64,000 nt of DNA from Leptobrachium leishanense. Taxonomy: Eukaryota > Chordata > Amphibia > Anura > Megophryidae. The notes beneath the pieces were generated by a model. The model saw nothing but the letters and a program-made list of their open reading frames with translations. It had not been told where the DNA came from and made no database searches. Of the stretch, positions 58,301 to 64,000 are shown in pieces (within the stretch, counting starts at the first letter, position 1; the number at the start of each line of letters is the position of its first letter). The position numbers and the translations under genes are program-made. Location of the stretch: contig RXON01001665.1 of the NCBI GenBank assembly GCA_009667805.1, positions 1-64,000 of the forward strand, in the 5' to 3' direction.

Positions 58301-60499
58301 GAGAGTGGCCGTCTGAGCTGAACCTGGGGCCAAACGCTTCTTCCTCTACCTGTATTAGTACACATGGAGAATGGTGTTTTGCAGGGTTATAAAACTGCCA
58401 TCTGCATAGATGGGATTTATAATGGGAAGGGGAAAAAAACCACCCCCTTTATCCAGAGAGTCTGCCAGGGATATGACCAGCACTAATTGGCCAATAGCCC
58501 TTCCTGCATTTGCAATGCAAGCCATCCATACCACTGAGTAGCAGACCTGAAGTGTGTCAATGGAGACCTGGAGTTGAGATGGGGGTAAGTGGAACCCCCT
58601 CCCCTCATTTTTAGATAATGAGTTGACTAACTTCGATAACCAGGTCAGTATCACCCTGTATTGATTTTTATTATTCTTCACTGCTGGTTTAACAATATGA
58701 CGGGTGACCCTGCTCAAGAAACTACAATCTAAGGATGAGTGGAGTTCAGCGACGTGAGGTTTAATTGCAGCGAATGAGAAGTAATGGGAGTTAGATCAGG
58801 AAAGGGGCAATGGGGATTATGGCAGTGAGCCGAATGGCTTCTCCGAAATAATGTGCATTTAGAGATATTTTGAAAAAAGTTTGAGGCAGAGTTAAATGTT
58901 GCAAAGGAGGGAGCCTACATATGATAACAGATCATTGGCAGATCACAGCGACTGGGATTGAACATTCACCTGCAATGTGTTCATGTAAACACTCTAGGTA
59001 CCAATTCATAGAATGTCATAGTACAAGGACAAAATATGCTAACACAGCCAAAACGATCTGTTGAGATACAGGGAATGTAATTGACCGATGAGACCAGCAA
59101 ATGTCAGTAATATATTTTCTCTATTATGAGTTGTTTACTCCTGAGGGCCACGGAGCAAGCCAACATCGTAAGGAACCATGCAGCAAGCCCAAGAGTGCAC
59201 CACGAGGTAGGCCTCAGGACAAGAAGCGCCAACTCCACCACGTGCTCCTTGTACACCAATTCTCTGACAGAAATCAGTGAAAGTGTTCACAGTACAGCAA
59301 TCCATAGAATACGTAAACATCTCAGTGCAAGTGTGATTATTGGCGTCATTATCCAAAGTTCTATTCTAGACATAAAACACGCTTATGGGCTGTGTGTGAA
59401 AAGCACTGCCCTGCAGTATGTATGAATGTAACAATTAGTGGGGTCTCAAAACACCATTATACATGTCTCTCCTGTAAGATGTCGTTGCAGGACAGCACAG
59501 TACCTGTAACAAAGAAATTTGTATCCAGGAAAACAAGTCAGACCTGGCATGTAGATGAATGGTGCCAAAACAGGACTGTAGTGTACATGTGTTTTCTATG
59601 GAGTATATTTCAATCCCTATGTGCTCGTGTTCAATGAGCAGCAGATTGCACAACATTTGGAAAGCTGGGGATGCATCAGGGTAGGTCAGCCTGGAGATAT
59701 ATCAAGTATATGACAATCTGTACTAAACATCACCCCCCAAAAAGTATACAGTATGCAGAATGAAGTATTGAGCATTTTTTATTTTGTCATTGACAAGCCC
59801 ATAACTGAATTGTCAATAGCTCTGCTGCTGCCTTACCCTCCTACCAGCAGGGGGCGATTGCTGGGTCTCAGCCACAGGGACTAATTTGTGCCATATGGAT
59901 GTCTCAGTGGTTTAGTAATTCTGATTTAGTGTGTCCAGAATAAAAAAAAAAAAATCTGTTTCAGGTAGGCAGAAAACCATCCAAGGATGGCAGATTAATG
60001 GGAAATCGCTAAAATACAGTTTTACCCATGTAAAGGATCTGGAAACCCAACAGAAACATAATAGCATTGTAAATTATTCAGGAGCCAGAGGGGAGATTTA
60101 GAGAGCCCGTGGCAACTCCAGAACCTACATTGTTGTGTCACAAATTGCCCTTCTGCAAGCGTTGTGCATTTAACCCCTGGAGGTGCCATTAGCATAGACG
60201 TAGCAATACAAGTGCCGCTGCATGTGTGGGACCCTTTCACTACCATGGTGTCGATAAAGTTAACCCCTTGAAGTGCCACCATTAACCAGATCAATTCCCA
60301 CTCTGGGATTAACCATGTCACTGCCAGAGTGTCAAACAAACACGACCAATAAAACACTATCACCAGAAACATCTGCATAGATGCAAACGATTACCGACGG
60401 TGAGGTGATGAAGTTGCCGGGCATAGGATTACTGACACATGTTTGGAGGGAATGTGGCTTCCGACGCCAAAATACAGGTGATGTATGAATTTACAGCAC

Positions 60500-60530
<31 letters not shown>

Positions 60531-61277
60531 AATACTGGGAAATGTTATGAGAGTCAGTCGGTTATATTCAATGTGGTCCACCTGGATAAACCGCTTGTAT
60601 AATGGATCCACTACAGCCACATGTCACCAACACGGCTGAAGAATGAAGCAGGCTGAGACTGGCAGAGCTGTAGAGGCATTATGTTAAAGAATCCAGTAGC
60701 CAGAGTCTGTTTACTGTATATAATAATGTCCTGGACAACCTCAGATTTAAAGTGACAAAGGGTGTCATCCAGAGGTTATATTATGATGCCGGATAGATTT
60801 GTTTAGTTCCAGATGTGGTTGTAACAATTGTTTATTAAAGAATGTATTATGATTTTAGGTTAGCAATAGGTTTACTCCGTGTGGGGTAAAGTAATGCTTG
60901 AAGCAGCCATTGAATGCAGAGGAGAGAAGCAGCGCATCCAGAATAAAAACGTGAGTTATTTGTCTTTCAGAATGAAAAAAAAAAATGTATTAAAACAAGC
61001 GCCGTCTGTTGATTCCACAATTGCAACATACTTAAATGGTGTGTTTTTCTTCTGAGCCAAAAACAACAACTTAAAACGTGTTTCCAGGTGTACCTTAAGG
61101 TCAATGACATACCTGAGACATCTGGGCAGCAGTGTTGCCTTTGGTACCGAGATAGACCATGGCAAGTGCTGAAGACACACTAAACGGAGAGAAGAAGATG
61201 TTGCACTCATTATCCTCACTTAACCTTCGGAAAAGATTGAGGGCGAAGCTGCCATTTGATGCAGAAAGGGAATCCAT
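48941..61277 (-). CDS. SERPINB6-like: Clade B serpin (SERPINB6/B1-like), copy B, 6 coding exons
   Basis: This second gene copy has exons 61277-61113, 57687-57550, 57463-57346, 54269-54127, 52489-52325 and 49339-48941, all with GT-AG introns and an open frame of 375 residues. Relative to copy A it shows N123K (exon 4), A178V (exon 5), loss of one of two lysines at 222-223 (exon 6) and F357I in the conserved HPFLFF segment (exon 7). I saw no synonymous change in the exons. The reactive-centre loop is identical to copy A, so the predicted protease target is unchanged. Its first, non-coding exon may lie at about 63213 or beyond the window. It looks functional; whether it is a second locus or the other allele cannot be told from this sequence. 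Confidence 0.9.
50885..51038. mobile_element. Short foldback MITE (CAGGGTTAT family), copy B intron 6
   Basis: Copy-B counterpart of 7751-7906, 2 bp shorter near the right arm. Confidence 0.7.
51191..51560. mobile_element. MITE with about 40-bp inverted ends, copy B intron 6
   Basis: Copy-B counterpart of 8064-8432; the inverted ends are kept with one change in the right arm. Confidence 0.75.
52325..52489 (-). CDS. SERPINB6-like: Serpin copy B exon 6
   Basis: 165 bp, three fewer than copy A. The in-frame loss removes one lysine of the PYVKKELSM stretch. Typical clade B serpins have three residues between PY and ELSM, as copy A does, so copy B is probably the derived state. Confidence 0.91.
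53458..53872. mobile_element. MITE, GGCTAGGGTCAGAC family, copy B intron 5
   Basis: Copy-B counterpart of 10329-10742 with the same TAA flanks; a few CpG positions differ. Confidence 0.8.
54127..54269 (-). CDS. SERPINB6-like: Serpin copy B exon 5
   Basis: 143 bp. One C-to-T change on the coding strand turns Ala178 into Val; the [13 protein letters not shown] block is intact. Confidence 0.92.
55255..56390 (+). pseudogene. Degenerate L2/Rex1/CR1-like LINE reverse transcriptase, copy B intron 4
   Basis: Copy-B counterpart of 12130-13300. It has lost about 24 bp near 55468 relative to copy A, with short repeated bases at the break. Confidence 0.75.
57346..57463 (-). CDS. SERPINB6-like: Serpin copy B exon 4
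   Basis: 118 bp. One substitution from copy A changes Asn123 to Lys. The splice sites are the same. Confidence 0.92.
57550..57687 (-). CDS. SERPINB6-like: Serpin copy B exon 3
   Basis: 138 bp, residues 56-101, coding sequence identical by eye to copy A. The intron side of the acceptor differs slightly (AATAG rather than ACTAG) but keeps AG. Confidence 0.92.
59844..59856 (+). promoter_or_regulatory. Candidate CTCF site in intron 2, copy B
   Basis: The same CCAGCAGGGGGCG core at the equivalent place in copy B. Confidence 0.35.
60500..60527 (+). repeat. A28 homopolymer, copy B
   Basis: An uninterrupted run of 28 A, equal in length to 17410-17437. Confidence 0.95.
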
Positions 61278-61287
61278 GTTTATAAAC
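61113..61287 (-). CDS. SERPINB6-like: Serpin copy B exon 2 (start codon exon)
   Basis: Identical by eye to copy A exon 2. ATG at 61277-61275, residues 1-55, donor CAG/GTATGT. Confidence 0.92.
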
Positions 61288-63212
61288 CTGCAAAGAAACA
61301 ATATTTTATGAATGGCTGCTGTAGAGGTTCATTTGTACGTGATAGTTCAAAGCACTAACCACGAGCGCAAATGTTGCGAGCCTTTATAGAATACACAAAC
61401 GTTCATTAGATATAGCATCCCTCTGTAACCCAAATGAAAAGATCTGCTAAAGTCAGCCTCCACTAGTCCAATCACTGAACCCCTTGCTTGGCATCACCTT
61501 TACACCCAGACATCAGCCCAAAGCATCACTCAAAAACCAGTCTAAACATGGCCAAGGCTGGCAATCTGACGGACGTATTAGGTTGAGTGCACACATTTAT
61601 ATTGAACCTCCCCACAGTACAGGTCCCAGGAGAAAAGCCCAAATATCCGAGAGATACATGACATTAAATTTATTATTACTCTATTGCGAGTACCTGAAAA
61701 AAGTAAAAATCAGTACTCTTGCTCAAAAGCATGGCATCATGCATCTAGTTATAAAATACCCTTTTTAAAGGCCACATCCGATAAAAAGCAACTGGAACCC
61801 CAAATCCGTCACAATAGATCAACTCTGTTGAAAGACGGAACTGCCATTGTCTCCAAGACAAGCTATGAAGCCAATCATAAAAGCACCACACCATCCACAA
61901 GGTCTTCAAGTTTCATTACCATTAGTCACAGGGATGAAAGGGGGGGGGGGGGAGAGAAAAAACCCCCAGTCACCCGACTCCTGGAACATGCAGGTTTTTC
62001 CTTTACATTTGGTCCTGCTGCTTGCCTGCTAAGCACTCGCGCTCTAAACGCCAAGTACTTCCGGTATACTGAAGGCCCCAGCACTGTTTGAATGTGCATG
62101 GAGCATCCTGGGAATTCCCATCCCCCATAGCAGGGGATGCTCCACGTCTGGCCTGTTGTGTCCCTGCTCGACGCTGAACTGGCTCCAAGCAGGGGCTTCA
62201 GCCACAGAGGGCTGACATGTCAACCCAGCCCTTGCTGTGGGACTGCCCCCCAACATCATTGCACATGATTACATCAAACAGGTATTCCCCCTGCCTGGCA
62301 GGGGAATCCCATTGGAGATGCAGGGGTCCTTTGTACCCGTATGTCCTGCAAGGCCAATTGAGGCATCGTTAGAAAGGCCAGGGTCTGTCCTTTCCTAGAA
62401 TATCCAACATGACCACACAATATGGAAATAAAGGTCTGCTTTTTGTTCTAAAAGCAACAGCATCCATCCCCTTTTAAAAAAGGCAACAATGATGTTGCAC
62501 TCTTTAATATTGAATATCAAAATACTCGTTATTTTTTTTAAAAAAAAATTAATACGTGCAGAAAAAAAAAAAAAGTGTTATCTGCGCTCAATCCCTGTAA
62601 GCGGCATGAGTTTGTGGTTTTGTTTAGAAAGCAGCTCTTGGTTTCATTAGGTAGGACTCCCCTGACCAGAGGTGACGTGGCTGGTGAGCTTACACTTCAA
62701 TGGCCATTTAAAGTGAACTAGAACCTCTGTTTTGTTTCGCGTGGAATTAGAGGTGAGCGCAGATGACAATCTTTGTTACAAGATTAATAAACTATGATTT
62801 AATAAATTGCATTATTGTTTGAGATTTATCTCTGAGCTCTGTTACGCTCATACAGCGCATATTAGGAGATCTGTAATGTGTGGGAAAACTGCAATGCAAA
62901 AAGTGTTCTAGTTAAACTAAAAATAGAACATGTGTTAGTTTGTGAGGTGTTTGATTAAGGTGTTGGTTTTCTATGTGGTCAAGGAGTGACGTAATGCCAT
63001 TTTGTTTAATCATTTTTTATCCGGACAAGTAGATGGGGCTTCCACTTTAGTCCATTGGACAGTTCGATTTAAAGATTTCTACACTGCTGATGCAGAGAAT
63101 ATTTACAAAGTCAAATGGATACTTTAAAACAAAGCTCACATTCTTTTGGCCTCAATTGAGCAGATGCTGACAGCATCTGCCCAGTTCCTTTAGGTAATGT
63201 CACTTCACTCAC

Positions 63213-63459
63213 CTTTTGTCCCGCTGTGCGCACAGCACCTGCTCTACAGCTCAGAAGCTTCAGAATCTGGACGACCCTATAGCTTTGCTACACACATTGC
63301 GTGATACAGGATCTACATTGCGCATCGCTTGGGACTTGTGCAGGTCAAGTACGTGAGTTCTGTAACGCGGCGCCTGTGCAAAATTATGATCGAGCTGCGT
63401 GTGAATGCGCAGAACTGATACATGGGCTGCCCCTTTGAGAAGGTTTGTCATCGCGGGTT
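63213..63459 (-). other. Candidate non-coding first exon of serpin, copy B (proximal)
   Basis: Equivalent of 20099-20345 with the same AAAAG/GTGAGTG donor. If real, copy B keeps its own promoter inside this window; the distal candidate of copy B would lie beyond 64000. Confidence 0.35.
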
Positions 63460-63625
63460 GTCTGAGTGATCAGCGGCTGGGAAATTAAATATCCTGGCTG
63501 CCGGTGAGTGCAGTGGAGGAAACATGTGTTTATGGAGACTAGGCTGGCACACCTCACATCCTTAGGATGTTAAATACTAAAGTGGGCAGGATCAGTAGAA
63601 ATGTTCCTTTAACTGAACAGACATA

Positions 63626-64000
63626 CAGGGTTATCCAAAGAGATTCGAAAAGTCACTGCACGTTCGGTGACTTTTCGTTCTCTTAAATTCGGTTCCTTTT
63701 GCCGATTGCATTTCGGTGACCCTGCGGTGTATTCAGCAAGCACCACAGGGTCCCTGAATTGCAGGGAAAAGCTGCCGCACACCTGACGAAAACTAACCGA
63801 ATGCACGCTGAAAACAAGCAAAAACATCTGGATTAACCTTTGAAAAAGCTGAACAGGAGCCGAACATGAGCCGAATCACACAGAGCCGAAGCAGCTGTGA
63901 CGTAGAGGAGGCAGTGAATAAATTAGAAAAACCATTTGTATGAATCTGGGAAAATGAAACGCTGTTTGCAAAGAAACTACTGAGCGGAAATGTCTGAAAT
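63626..64000. mobile_element. Foldback element, CAGGGTTATCC ends, copy B (cut by window)
   Basis: Left 375 bp of the counterpart to 20512-21407; the right end lies outside the window. Confidence 0.8.

Larger units (their letters stand above)
43153..64000. repeat. Large direct duplication, copy B
   Basis: This is the second copy of the segment at 1-20886, same orientation and order of features. It starts inside the right end of the 9-kb hAT element, exactly as copy A does. Because the matching 8-bp target duplication of that hAT follows it in both copies, the hAT insertion predates the duplication. Distinguishing changes include a 28-bp micro-inversion at 49536-49563, about 24 bp absent near 55468, about 15 bp absent near 56881, and short extra segments near 62411 and 62920. 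Confidence 0.97.

Overview
This is vertebrate nuclear DNA, most likely amphibian and probably anuran. Coding sequence is sparse and split into small exons with GT-AG introns. The rest is dominated by cut-and-paste DNA transposons (hAT, piggyBac-like, several foldback/MITE families), a Ty3/gypsy chromovirus and L2/CR1-like LINE debris. No bacterial, viral or CRISPR locus is present. The organism call is inference from gene family and repeat content.

The backbone is a large direct repeat. Positions 1-20886 (copy A) realign almost base for base with 43153-64000 (copy B); the offset drifts from 43152 to 43114 through small indels. Each copy carries one complete minus-strand clade B serpin gene (SERPINB6/B1-like, intracellular serine-protease inhibitor) with six coding exons and intact splice sites. 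Copy A encodes 376 residues (exons between 18197 and 5815) and copy B 375 (61287 to 48941). Introns and flanks hold matching MITEs and LINE fragments, so most of these insertions predate the duplication. The copies could be a recent tandem gene duplication or two uncollapsed haplotypes placed end to end by the assembler; sequence alone does not decide this.

Between the copies (about 20.9-43.15 kb) lies the 5' side of copy A and then a transposon cluster. There are two candidate non-coding first exons: one ending at 24540, with a TATA box and GC box upstream, and one ending at 20099. A 936-bp non-autonomous hAT (21439-22374) has an exact 8-bp target duplication. A second hAT (25994-33845, 8-bp TSD) was itself invaded by a complete 6.2-kb Ty3/gypsy chromovirus (27562-33747, 5-bp TSD, LTRs differing at about 3 positions). 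A third, 9-kb hAT (34275-43309, 8-bp TSD) carries a broken TTF-finger/DUF4371/hATC transposase and has collected a piggyBac-like element, LINE and LTR debris, a 27-bp minisatellite and two long foldbacks. Its right end also lies at 1-157 with the same flanking 8 bp, so it was inserted before the 43-kb duplication.

The main points of interest are the serpin pair, whose visible exon differences all change the protein; a reactive-centre loop with a predicted P1 Glu; a 28-bp micro-inversion between the copies in intron 6; the three nested, datable insertions; and a MITE family with a conserved internal palindrome. I found no gene system without precedent.
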